Shown here piece by piece: positions 17,202 through 25,483 of a stretch of DNA of 64,000 bases. Numbering within the stretch: the first letter of the stretch is position 1; each line of letters opens with the position of its first letter. This DNA comes from Bordetella sp. FB-8. GTDB lineage: Bacteria; Pseudomonadota; Gammaproteobacteria; Burkholderiales; Burkholderiaceae_B. The translations under genes and the position numbers were made by a program. The notes under the pieces are model-generated. The model did not search any database, had not been told where the DNA came from, and saw nothing but the letters and a program-made list of their open reading frames with translations. Location of the stretch: NCBI RefSeq assembly GCF_000382185.1, contig NZ_KB907784.1:992001-1056000 (forward strand). Direction: 5' to 3'.

Positions 17202-18494
17202 TCAGGAAAGCATGTCCTTGAGTTTGAAATACAGCCCGACGGCGGGCAGGAACCAGGGCGGTCCCACGTGGCCGGGAATAGCAGGCCAGTCGCGGCCTCG
17301 CCATGGATTGGCATCGGCATCGCCTGCCAGGACGCGAGACATGATCTGGCCCATGTGGACGGACATCTGGGTGCCATGTCCGCTATAGCCCATGGCGTAA
17401 TAGACGCCGTCGCGCTCGCCCGCATGCGGCAGGCGATCCTGCGTCATATCCACCAGGCCGCCCCAGCAGTAGTCGATGGCCACATCGGCCAATTGCGGAA
17501 AGACTTGCATCAGCCCCTGGCGCAGGATGGCGCCGCTCTTGGCGTCGGACTGCGGACTGGAGACGGCGAAACGCGCGCGGCCGCCGAAAATCAACCGATC
17601 ATCGGGGGAAAGACGAAAGTAGTAGTGCAGATTGCCCGTCGTGACGTAGGTGCGCCGCCCTGCGAGCAGCGCCTGCGCCCGCGCGCGGCCCAGCGGCTCG
17701 GTCGCGACGATGAAACTGCCTATGGGGACAATCCGCCTGCGTATCCAACCCAGGCTGCCGTAGCTTCCGTGGCGGCTGATGCCGGTTGCCAGCAGAACCT
17801 GATCGGCCTGCACCACACCGGATGGCGTGTGCAGACGGTGTGCGTGCCCCGACCCGATGCGCTCCAGGCGCTGCAGCGGGGTATTGAGATAGATGCGGGC
17901 GCCATGCCGCTGCGCGGCCTGCGCCAAGCCCAAGGCGAAGCGGCCCATGTGCATCTGGGCGCTTTTTTTATAGAGCAGACCGCCATGAAAGGCATCGCTG
18001 TCGACCTCGGCCCGCACACGGGCGGCATCGAGCATCTCGATATCGGGATCCACACCGTCGCGCAGGAGTTGCTCGCAACTGCGCGATAGCGCGTCGTAAT
18101 GTGCCGCCCGCGTGGCCAACTTGAGCTTTCCATGCCGCACGAAATCGCATTCGATGGCTTCCTGTCGTATCACCGATTCGACCGTATCCACGGCGGCATC
18201 GTAGGTCTGGTACCAGGCTCGCGCCTGAACAGTCCCGACGCGGGCGGCAAGCCCCGCGTAATCCACCGCCAAACCGTTGTTGACATGCCCGCCGTTGCGC
18301 CCCGAGGCTTGCGCCGCCACATCGTCGCAGGCCTCCAGCACGGCAACGTTGGCGCCGCGCCGCGCCAACGCCAACGCCGCGGAGAGACCGCAGAATCCGC
18401 CCCCGACAACAGCCACATCCACCTTGCCCGCCGGCGCCTGCGCCTGTCCGCGGTAACCGGGAAGGTCTTGCTTCCAAAGCGTGTCGAGTTTCAT
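17202..18494 (-). CDS. puuB: FAD-dependent amine oxidase, gamma-glutamylputrescine oxidase PuuB-like
   Basis: 430 residues from ATG 18494; no strong ribosome site is visible. DAO fold with dinucleotide-binding 'VAVVGGGFCGLSAALALARRG' at about 27, 'GRNGGHVNNGL' near 70 (PuuB/OrdL hallmark), 'GRARFAVSSP' and the C-terminal 'GYSGHGTQMSVHMG'. PuuB oxidises gamma-glutamylputrescine to the aldehyde and H2O2, feeding GABA to GabT/GabD, which follow on the same strand. No gamma-glutamylputrescine synthetase or hydrolase is in the window, so the amine substrate is uncertain. A divergent Lrp-type regulator shares the 240-bp upstream region. Confidence 0.82.
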   Translation of the reverse strand: MKLDTLWKQDLPGYRGQAQAPAGKVDVAVVGGGFCGLSAALALARRGANVAVLEACDDVAAQASGRNGGHVNNGLAVDYAGLAARVGTVQARAWYQTYDAAVDTVESVIRQEAIECDFVRHGKLKLATRAAHYDALSRSCEQLLRDGVDPDIEMLDAARVRAEVDSDAFHGGLLYKKSAQMHMGRFALGLAQAAQRHGARIYLNTPLQRLERIGSGHAHRLHTPSGVVQADQVLLATGISRHGSYGSLGWIRRRIVPIGSFIVATEPLGRARAQALLAGRRTYVTTGNLHYYFRLSPDDRLIFGGRARFAVSSPQSDAKSGAILRQGLMQVFPQLADVAIDYCWGGLVDMTQDRLPHAGERDGVYYAMGYSGHGTQMSVHMGQIMSRVLAGDADANPWRGRDWPAIPGHVGPPWFLPAVGLYFKLKDMLS

Positions 18495-18734
18495 GGGGCG
18501 AAAATTTTTCTCAGTGAATTTTGATGTGATGCAAGACAAGAAATTGAAGCACGCCAGGCCGAGGATTTTGTCGCGTATTGGGCATTGCCCGCATGCAAGA
18601 AATACTCTTTGCTCACCTTGTTTCGGCATGGCCTGCCGGACCTGCGCCCGGACCCGTGCCGGCGGTCATATACTCCGACAAAAACAAACCGTGTTAAACC
18701 TTTGCTTTTGCCCGCGCACGCGATCTTTCCTACC
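18495..18734. promoter_or_regulatory. Divergent promoter region, puuB-like oxidase versus Lrp-type regulator
   Basis: 240 bp, clearly more AT-rich than the neighbouring genes, with A/T runs near 18500-18545 and 18670-18715 as expected for Lrp/AsnC target DNA. No single strong palindrome stands out. Confidence 0.45.
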
Positions 18735-19232
18735 ATGCTCCCCGCCCTGAAACTCGATAGGCTCGATCTGCGCATCCTCGCCCAATTGCAGAGAAACGGA
18801 CGCATGACCAACGTCGATCTGGCCGATGCGGTGGGCCTTTCCGCCAGCCCCTGCCTGAGCCGGGTAAAGCGGCTCGAACAGGCCGGCTACATAGACGGCT
18901 ACAGCGCGCGGATCCGCATGGAAATGCTGGGAGACACGCTCACGGTCTTCACCCAGGTCACGCTTACCGATCATCACCGGGAAGATTTCACGCGCTTCGA
19001 GAAGGCGGTACGCGACATCGATGAAATCATCGAGTGCCATCTAGTGAGCGGCGGCTACGACTATCTTCTCAAGGTGGTGACCCGCGGCGTGAATCAATAC
19101 CAGGTATTGATGGAGGACCTGCTCGAACGCGATGTCGGCATCGAGAAATACTTCAGCTTTATCGTCATCAAATCGCCTTTCATCAAGACGCATTACCCGA
19201 TCGAAAAGCTGTTCCCCGCCGAACCGTCCTGA
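18735..19232 (+). CDS. Lrp/AsnC-family transcriptional regulator
   Basis: 165 residues from ATG 18735. N-terminal winged helix-turn-helix (about 8-60): 'LDLRILAQLQRNGRMTNVDLA', then 'VGLSASPCLSRVKRLEQAGYI'. C-terminal RAM/ligand domain (about 70-150): 'DIDEIIECHLVSGGYDYLLKV'. It diverges from the puuB-gabD-gabT operon and very likely controls it in response to an amino acid. It is closest in layout to Lrp-like activators of amino-acid catabolism (BkdR, PutR). The longer frame upstream has no support. Confidence 0.93.
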   Translation: MLPALKLDRLDLRILAQLQRNGRMTNVDLADAVGLSASPCLSRVKRLEQAGYIDGYSARIRMEMLGDTLTVFTQVTLTDHHREDFTRFEKAVRDIDEIIECHLVSGGYDYLLKVVTRGVNQYQVLMEDLLERDVGIEKYFSFIVIKSPFIKTHYPIEKLFPAEPS

Positions 19233-19262
19233 TATCAGCCCGCGAAAAATTCCGAGAGCCGG

Positions 19263-19613
19263 TCAAGAGAAGATGACATAGACCTTGCGCAAGGTCTCTT
19301 GAATGTTCCATATGCCGCGCGTATTGGCAGGAAAGAACAGCGTATCGCCGGCGCGGATTTCGCGCGGCTCGCCGCCTTCGGGCGTAAAGCTGCACGCGCC
19401 CGTCAGGATATGCATGACTTCCGCGCCGGCAACCTGGCGCCTGGACTGGCCGGGCGTGCATTCCCAGACGCCCATGCTACTGCCGCCGGCGCCCTCCAGG
19501 TCGACCGGCAGGTCGCGGGTACGGCAGGGTATTGCGCTCAATGACGAGGCGAGATCCCCCAGGTCTTGCAAGTCGCTGATCGTTGCAGATTGGGAAAGAA
19601 TGGTGATGGGCAT
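19263..19613 (-). CDS. Small cupin-domain protein (DUF861/EutQ-like)
   Basis: 116 residues from ATG 19613. One cupin barrel: 'GVWECTPGQSRRQVAGAEVMHILTGACSF' includes a degenerate motif 1, and 'GDTLFFPANTRGIWNIQE' motif 2. Members of this family (cupin_3) often follow FAD amino-acid oxidases of the DadA type, as here. No enzymatic activity is assigned; a binding or detoxifying role is possible. It converges with the Lrp-type gene, with 30 bp between. Confidence 0.8.
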   Translation of the reverse strand: MPITILSQSATISDLQDLGDLASSLSAIPCRTRDLPVDLEGAGGSSMGVWECTPGQSRRQVAGAEVMHILTGACSFTPEGGEPREIRAGDTLFFPANTRGIWNIQETLRKVYVIFS

Positions 19614-19728
19614 GGATAGACTCGAAAAGTAAGGACAGATCGAAAAGCGGCGAGGGATACACAGGTCAATAGGATCCGAGCGTGGATCCATCTGAATGAA
19701 TTCATAGAGGCGCCGCGGACCCCGTTGT

Positions 19729-21057
19729 TCACATCATCCCGGGACGATTCAACTGCGTACCGTCCACCAGGCGTGAATAGCGATACGGGAAAGGATCGAC
19801 AACCGGTTCTGCCTCGGTTGCCAAGTCCGCAGCCAGCCAGCCGGCTCCCGGGCCGAGGCCGAAGCCATGGCCGCTGAACCCGGCCGCGACGACCAGTCCG
19901 GGGCACGCATCAACGGTTGAGATCACGGGAACCGTGTCGGGCGTGCTGTCGATCAGGCCGCCCCAGGCCCGCGCCACCTGTAGCGAGGCGAGCATGGGAA
20001 ACTCGGCGCGCAGCCCCGCGATGGCCTCACGCATCAGGCCCGGATCCGGATCCGGATCCATGACCCGGATCAATTCAAAGGGAGACGTCTCGTCCTCGTG
20101 CCAGCGATGCAGCGCCTGCGGTCCTCGCAGGAACGAACGTCCCATGCGTATCTTCAGAAGCGGCAGGCGGTTCTTGAAGGGCTTCCAGAAATCGGCGATA
20201 TAGCGGATCACTTGGGGTGTGATTTCCAGGCGCCCCCTGCTGGAAATCGCCAGCGTATACGTGCCGTCCGGGCGCGGACGGGCGCACAGGGACGGCGTAT
20301 AGATGCCCTCCTCGAATGCCTTGGGCCCGGCCGTGGTGTGCATGGCCGTGCCCGTGACCATGGCCATGGGCAGATCTATGTCGTGATGGCGGCAGAAAAG
20401 CGAAGTCCAGGCGCCACCGGCAACGATCACCCGGTCGCAGGCGATGCGACCATGTTCCGTCCAGACGCCGGCAACGCGTCCGGCTTGCCTATCCAGGCCG
20501 CGAACCGCGCACCGCTGATGCACGTAGGCGCCCAGCCGGCCCGCGGCCGCCGCGATGGCCGGCGCCGCCAATGCGGGTTCGGCATGGCCGTCGTCGGGCG
20601 ACTGCAGACCACCCAGCCATGCACCGGACAAAGACGGCAGCTTCTGGCCGATCTGGGAGCCGCTGAGCATGGTGCTGCGCACACCGTATTCACGCGCTTT
20701 CGTGATCCACGCGTCCCAGGTATCGAGTTCGGACTGCTTGCGGGTTGCATACACCAGGCCGGCCCGCCGAAAGCCCAGGTCTTCGCCGGTTTCCTGCGCC
20801 AGGACATCCAGGCGGCGCAGGCTGTGAAGCACCAGCGGCAGTTCGCGGAAATCGCGATTCTGCTGGCGGCACCAGCCCCAGTTGCGGCTGGACTGTTCAG
20901 CGCCCACGGCGCCTTTTTCCAGCAAGGCCACGGACACCCCGCGCCGTGCCAGCTCATAGGCGGCCGACACGCCGACGATGCCCGCACCGACGACGACGAC
21001 ATCGACCTGAGAAGGAAAATTGGGACTGTTAGGTACGGCTTTGACAGGAGGAGACAT
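19729..21057 (-). CDS. FAD-dependent amino-acid oxidase/dehydrogenase (DadA-like DAO family)
   Basis: 442 residues. Dinucleotide motif 'VDVVVVGAGIVGVSAAYELA' at about 18, 'EQSSRNWGWCRQQNRD' near 55 (a conserved block of this subfamily), and the C-terminal 'VAAGFSGHGFGLGPGAGWLAADL'. The family deaminates amino acids or N-methylated amines to 2-oxo acids, passing electrons to O2 or quinone. It follows the GNAT and transporter genes. With the aldehyde dehydrogenase and kinase/lyase further up, it could deaminate 2-aminoadipate in the pathway I propose; this is inference. Confidence 0.85.
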   Translation of the reverse strand: MSPPVKAVPNSPNFPSQVDVVVVGAGIVGVSAAYELARRGVSVALLEKGAVGAEQSSRNWGWCRQQNRDFRELPLVLHSLRRLDVLAQETGEDLGFRRAGLVYATRKQSELDTWDAWITKAREYGVRSTMLSGSQIGQKLPSLSGAWLGGLQSPDDGHAEPALAAPAIAAAAGRLGAYVHQRCAVRGLDRQAGRVAGVWTEHGRIACDRVIVAGGAWTSLFCRHHDIDLPMAMVTGTAMHTTAGPKAFEEGIYTPSLCARPRPDGTYTLAISSRGRLEITPQVIRYIADFWKPFKNRLPLLKIRMGRSFLRGPQALHRWHEDETSPFELIRVMDPDPDPGLMREAIAGLRAEFPMLASLQVARAWGGLIDSTPDTVPVISTVDACPGLVVAAGFSGHGFGLGPGAGWLAADLATEAEPVVDPFPYRYSRLVDGTQLNRPGMM

Positions 21058-21113
21058 TCGGATCGATTCTTTTCTTGAATTTCAAACAAACGCTAGCCCG
21101 CGCACTGCGGGCG

Positions 21114-21989
21114 TCAGGCCATCGCCTGGGTGATCAGGCCGTACGCACGCATCTGCGCGTCCTGGGCAAGCCCCGGACCGCGCACCATGCGTGTCACCGT
21201 GTCGACCTTGAGCAAACCCGACGCAACAAGCCAATGGCCCAGTTCCTCTTCAAACGGCGTATCCAAGCGGATGAATGCGCCCGCGCGGATTGCGAGCCAA
21301 TGCGCGATCAGGGCCTTGGCCAGTCCGGTATCGGATGCCACCACCGGGCCGATCAACTCGCCCCTGCCGAAATCGCGCAAGAACGAAAATCCGACGGGCA
21401 CGCCGCCGCATTCGGCGATCACGCCTTTGCCGACGTCCAGCAATGCCCTGAGCGCGGCCCGGCGCGACATGCCCGAGGCGCGGAAATCGAGCGTGTGCAG
21501 CGTGTCCAGGTCGGCCAGGGTCGCCGGGCGCAGGACGCATCCGGCCGAAACAGGGGCTGACACGGCAACGGAGGCACCTTGATGCTGGCAAATAGTTATT
21601 ACCGTCTCGAAGCCTTGACGGGCATATACGCCCGCGCCGTCAGGCGTGGCATGCAGCAACGCCGTAGGGGCGGTGGAGGCGGCCAGCAGGTCGGCCACCA
21701 GCCGACTGGCGATCTGGCGGCCGCGATGCGTCGCCGATACGATGATCAGGCCCATCGTGACGCACGTTTCGAAGTCCCAGTTCATGGCGACACCGATCAA
21801 TCGCTCGCCGTCGAGCGCCACTTCGCCCTGCCCCAAATCGAGGGCGAAACGCCAGTCCTGCAGGCGATGTGGCCATTTGACTGCCTGGGAGAGTTCCCAG
21901 GCCGGCTCCAGGTCTTCCTGCCGCATGGGCCGAAACACCAAACCCGCCCACGCGGCGTCACGCGCGGGCTCAACTGTTGATTGCGTCAT
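21114..21989 (-). CDS. Double-GNAT acetyltransferase-like protein
   Basis: 291 residues from ATG 21989, preceded by GAGGAAAC; an ATG at 22007 overlapping the upstream stop (ATGA) is also possible. Residues about 20-140 form a GNAT fold ('VSATHRGRQIASRLVADLL' acetyl-CoA loop). The C-terminal half (about 150-290) is a second GNAT-like domain of the YitH/HolE type ('SGMSRRAALRALLD', 'AECGGVPVGFSFLRDFGRGELIGPVVA'). It is translationally coupled to an oligopeptide-type ABC ATPase. The acceptor is unknown; imported amino compounds or peptides are candidates. Confidence 0.8.
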   Translation of the reverse strand: MTQSTVEPARDAAWAGLVFRPMRQEDLEPAWELSQAVKWPHRLQDWRFALDLGQGEVALDGERLIGVAMNWDFETCVTMGLIIVSATHRGRQIASRLVADLLAASTAPTALLHATPDGAGVYARQGFETVITICQHQGASVAVSAPVSAGCVLRPATLADLDTLHTLDFRASGMSRRAALRALLDVGKGVIAECGGVPVGFSFLRDFGRGELIGPVVASDTGLAKALIAHWLAIRAGAFIRLDTPFEEELGHWLVASGLLKVDTVTRMVRGPGLAQDAQMRAYGLITQAMA

Positions 21990-22003
21990 CCTTGTTTCCT
22001 CTT

Positions 22004-23656
22004 TCATCGCGCACGTTCGTCGATACGCCGGCAGGCTTCTTCCAGCCAGCCCAGCCGCAGTTCCGGTACGGAATCGACCAGCAGATTGGTATAAGGCGCG
22101 CGGGGTTGAATCGACAGTTCGCCGGGCCTGCAAGCATCTACCTTGCGGCCCTGCAGGAGCACGGTGATGTCGTCGCAGATGGCGCGCACCGTGGAAATAT
22201 CGTGGCTGATGAAGACATACGACATGTCCAGATCGCGCCGCAGCTCCACCAGCAGATCCAGGATCGCCGCACCCACCACCGTATCCAGCGCTGAAGTCAC
22301 TTCGTCGCAGATGATGAGCTCGGGTTCGGCCGCCAGGGCACGGGCCAGATTGATGCGCTGCTTCTGGCCGCCCGAGAGTTCGGCCGGACGCCGCCGTGCC
22401 ATGGCCGCGGGCAGCTTGACCATGTCCAGCAGCGCGGCGACCCTGCGGGGGATTTCCCTGGACGAGCAGCGTTCGAAAACACGCAGCGGCCTGGCGAGAA
22501 TGTCGCCGATGGTATGCGCCGGATTGAGCACCGTATCGGCGTTCTGGAACACCAGCTGTATGCGCCGATACAGGTCCTTGTCGCGCTGGCGCAGGGTGCC
22601 TCCCAGCGTCCTGCCCTTGAATGCGATCGCTCCCTTGGCCGGGGCGAGCAGACCGGCGATCACGTAGGCCAAGGTGGATTTGCCCGATCCCGACTCGCCG
22701 ATCACACCCATGGTGGCGCCCTTGCGCACGACCAGATCGACCCCTTCGAGGATGCGCAGCGCCGGCATGCCCGATGCGTCCGGCTTGCCGTAACCGGCCG
22801 ACAAGCCCTCGACACGCAGCACCGGCTCGGTGTCCATCGCGCGTTGTGTGTCGCGCTGCGTCAGGCGCACCGGAGATTCAGCGGCCTGCATGAGATTGCG
22901 GGTGTAGGCGTTCTGCGGACTTGCGATAATGGCGCCCACCCCGCCCTGCTCCTGGATCTGGCCATTGCGCAGCACGACGACGCGGTCGGCCATCTGCGCC
23001 ACGACGGCAAGATCGTGGGAGACATACACGGCACTGATCTGACGCTCTTTGATGGCCTGCTTGAAAGCGCGCAGGACCTCGATCTGCGTGGTCACGTCCA
23101 ACGCCGTGGTCGGCTCGTCGAACACCACCACCTCGGGGTCGGTCATCAAGGCCATGGCGGCCATCAGGCGCTGCAGCTGCCCGCCCGATACCTGATGCGG
23201 GTAGCGCAGGCCCAGGGTTTCCGGCGAGGGTAAGGCCAAGGACCGGAACAAGGCCACGGCTTTGTTCCGTGCCGCCTCGCGGCTCATCAGGCCGTGCGCG
23301 CATGCGCCTTCGATTACCTGATCCATGATGGTGCGCGCGGGGTTGAACGAGGCCGATGCGCTCTGCGCCACATAGGCGACGCGCCGCCCGCGCAGGGCGA
23401 TCAGTTCGCCCGTATCGGCGCCGACCAGGTCCGTCTCGCCTATGCGTATCTGGCCGCCCGAAATGCGGCAGCCGCGACGTACATAGCCCAGCAGGGACAA
23501 GGCGATGGTCGTCTTTCCCGACCCGGACTCGCCGATCAGCGCCACCACTTCGCCGGCCTGCACGGAGAAACTCACGTCCTTGACGATCGGGACTTCGTCC
23601 GCATCGTCGGTCCTGGCCATGACGCTCAGGTGGGAGACATCGACCAGGCGGCTCAT
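22004..23656 (-). CDS. Oligopeptide-type ABC transporter, two fused ATPase domains (DppD-DppF fusion)
   Basis: 550 residues from ATG 23656, which overlaps the permease stop as ATGA; the much longer frame is an accident. Two complete nucleotide-binding domains: Walker A 'GESGSGKTT' (about 43) and 'GESGSGKST' (about 320), signatures 'VSGGQLQR' and 'LSGGQKQR', Walker B 'VVVFDEPTTALD' and 'LIICDEVTSALD'. Both signature and D-loops look intact, so both sites should be active. Fusion replaces the separate DppD and DppF subunits, as in YejF/GsiA-type systems. Confidence 0.92.
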   Translation of the reverse strand: MSRLVDVSHLSVMARTDDADEVPIVKDVSFSVQAGEVVALIGESGSGKTTIALSLLGYVRRGCRISGGQIRIGETDLVGADTGELIALRGRRVAYVAQSASASFNPARTIMDQVIEGACAHGLMSREAARNKAVALFRSLALPSPETLGLRYPHQVSGGQLQRLMAAMALMTDPEVVVFDEPTTALDVTTQIEVLRAFKQAIKERQISAVYVSHDLAVVAQMADRVVVLRNGQIQEQGGVGAIIASPQNAYTRNLMQAAESPVRLTQRDTQRAMDTEPVLRVEGLSAGYGKPDASGMPALRILEGVDLVVRKGATMGVIGESGSGKSTLAYVIAGLLAPAKGAIAFKGRTLGGTLRQRDKDLYRRIQLVFQNADTVLNPAHTIGDILARPLRVFERCSSREIPRRVAALLDMVKLPAAMARRRPAELSGGQKQRINLARALAAEPELIICDEVTSALDTVVGAAILDLLVELRRDLDMSYVFISHDISTVRAICDDITVLLQGRKVDACRPGELSIQPRAPYTNLLVDSVPELRLGWLEEACRRIDERAR

Positions 23657-24516
23657 GATTGCTTTTCCTTCGTCTTGACGCGTTTGCGCGAGGTCAGGCT
23701 GTCGATCAGAAGATTGGTTCCGATGGTCAGGGTGGCGATGGCCAGGGCCGGCATCACGACCGCGGGGGAGCCGTCGAACAGGCCGGACAGATTTTCCCGA
23801 ACCAGCGAGCCCCAGTCGGCATAGGGCGGCTGCACGCCCAATCCAAGAAAGCTCAAGGCGCTCAGCATCAGGATGATGTAGACAAAGCGCAGGCCGAAAT
23901 CGGCCATCATGGGATGAATCATATTGGGCAGGATTTCCCGGCAGGCGATATACCAGCTGCTTTCTCCGCGCATGCGCGCGACCGTCACGTATTCCATCGT
24001 GTTCAGGCCCACCGCCTGGGCATGGGCGATGCGGTAGGCGCCGGGCATGTAGGTCACTGCGGCGGTCAGGATCAGGACGGGCAGCGACGATCCGTAGATG
24101 GCGATCATCAGCAGGGCGAATATCTTGCTGGGCGTGATCAACAGGATATCGACCAGGCGGCTCACGATCTCGTCGAACCAGCGGCCCATGACCGTGGCCA
24201 TCAAAGCCAGCAGCGTTCCGCAAGTGCTGGCCAGCACCGCTGCGACCAAGGCCAGTCCGATGGAATAGCGTGCGCCGACCATGATGCGGGTGAGCATGTC
24301 GCGCCCGAGGTAGTCGGTTCCCAGCCAATAGGCGCTGCTGAACGGGCCGAAGGTAGCGGCGCTGGAGACGTCTTCCATGCCGTACGGGGCCAGCATGGCG
24401 CCGAACACGGCGATGAACAGCCAGAAGACCGAGATGATCAAGCCGAGCCGGCCCGACATGGGCAAGGACAGGAAAAAGCGCCAGAATGCGCGGGGGAAAT
24501 GCAACAACCGCATCAT
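23653..24516 (-). CDS. Oligopeptide-type ABC transporter, permease DppC-like
   Basis: 287 residues, about 6 membrane segments. Family block 'FGTDYLGRD'-like ('LGTDYLGRDMLTRIMVGAR') near residue 70 and EAA loop 'GESSWYIACREILPNMIHPM'. Overlaps neighbours on both sides (ATGATG at its start, ATGA at its end), so the permease and ATPase subunits are translationally coupled. Confidence 0.92.
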   Translation of the reverse strand: MMRLLHFPRAFWRFFLSLPMSGRLGLIISVFWLFIAVFGAMLAPYGMEDVSSAATFGPFSSAYWLGTDYLGRDMLTRIMVGARYSIGLALVAAVLASTCGTLLALMATVMGRWFDEIVSRLVDILLITPSKIFALLMIAIYGSSLPVLILTAAVTYMPGAYRIAHAQAVGLNTMEYVTVARMRGESSWYIACREILPNMIHPMMADFGLRFVYIILMLSALSFLGLGVQPPYADWGSLVRENLSGLFDGSPAVVMPALAIATLTIGTNLLIDSLTSRKRVKTKEKQS

Positions 24517-25469
24517 GATTTGCGCAGCTTCGGATTGAATACGATTGTGAAGATGTCGGCGATCAGAAGCAGAAGCAGAAAGCAGACGCTGAAGAAAAGA
24601 ACACAGAACTGAACCACAGGTAGGTCGCGGTTGCTGACCGCGTCAACGAACGTGCTGGCCAATCCAGGATAGGAAAAAATCGTCTCCACGATGATCACCC
24701 CGCCCAGCAGATAAGACAGGCTCAGCGCCATGGCGTTGGCGACGGGTCCGACCACATTGGGCATGGCGTGAGTAAGCACCACCCGCCGCAGCCTCAAGCC
24801 TTTGAGCATGGCCATCTCGATATACGCCGAATCGAGCTGGTTGATGAGCGCCGCGCGGGTCATGCGCACCATTTGCGCCATCACCACGAAGCAAAGCACC
24901 ATGACCGGCAGGATATAGGCCTTGAGAAAGCCGGTCAGCGTGGATGTATCGGCGCTGAAGGAAAGCGCCGATACCCAGTGCAGCTTTACCGCAAACAGCA
25001 TGACGGCCAGCGAAGCGACCAGGAATTCCGGCACGGCGACCACGGACATGGTCAAGATGCCCAATACGCGGTCCAGGCGGGAGCCTCGATAAATGGCCGA
25101 GACGATGCCGACGATCAACGCAATGGGTACCGAGACCGCGGTCGTCACGGCTGCCAGCGTCAGGGAGTTGACGATCCGATCCCCGACAATGGTCCGCACC
25201 GGAACGCCGCTGGCGTAGGAAATGCCGAAATTTCCCGTCGCCAGGCCGGCAAGCCAGCTGAAAAAACGGAACACTACAGGTTGGTCCAGGCCGAACTGCC
25301 TGCGCAGCGCCGCCACCGTTTCCGGCGTGGCGGATTGGCCCAGGGCTACCTGGGCCGCGTCGCCGGGAAGCAGGTTGGTCATGAAAAAGATCAGCGCGGA
25401 CACGGCCAGCAGCGTCAATAAACCGACGCAGATGCGCCGGCCGACCATTTTCAGAACGTAGCGATTCAT
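24513..25469 (-). CDS. Oligopeptide-type ABC transporter, permease DppB-like
   Basis: 318 residues from ATG 25469 with GAGG 12 nt upstream; an in-frame TTG at 25487 overlapping the preceding stop is the alternative. N-terminal 'RRICVGLLTLLAVSALIFFM', 'LPGDAA', and the EAA loop 'EMAMLKGLRLRRVVLTHAMPN' are classical DppB/OppB. Forms the channel with the DppC-like subunit. Confidence 0.92.
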   Translation of the reverse strand: MNRYVLKMVGRRICVGLLTLLAVSALIFFMTNLLPGDAAQVALGQSATPETVAALRRQFGLDQPVVFRFFSWLAGLATGNFGISYASGVPVRTIVGDRIVNSLTLAAVTTAVSVPIALIVGIVSAIYRGSRLDRVLGILTMSVVAVPEFLVASLAVMLFAVKLHWVSALSFSADTSTLTGFLKAYILPVMVLCFVVMAQMVRMTRAALINQLDSAYIEMAMLKGLRLRRVVLTHAMPNVVGPVANAMALSLSYLLGGVIIVETIFSYPGLASTFVDAVSNRDLPVVQFCVLFFSVCFLLLLLIADIFTIVFNPKLRKS

Positions 25470-25483
25470 CACGGCGATTGGCC

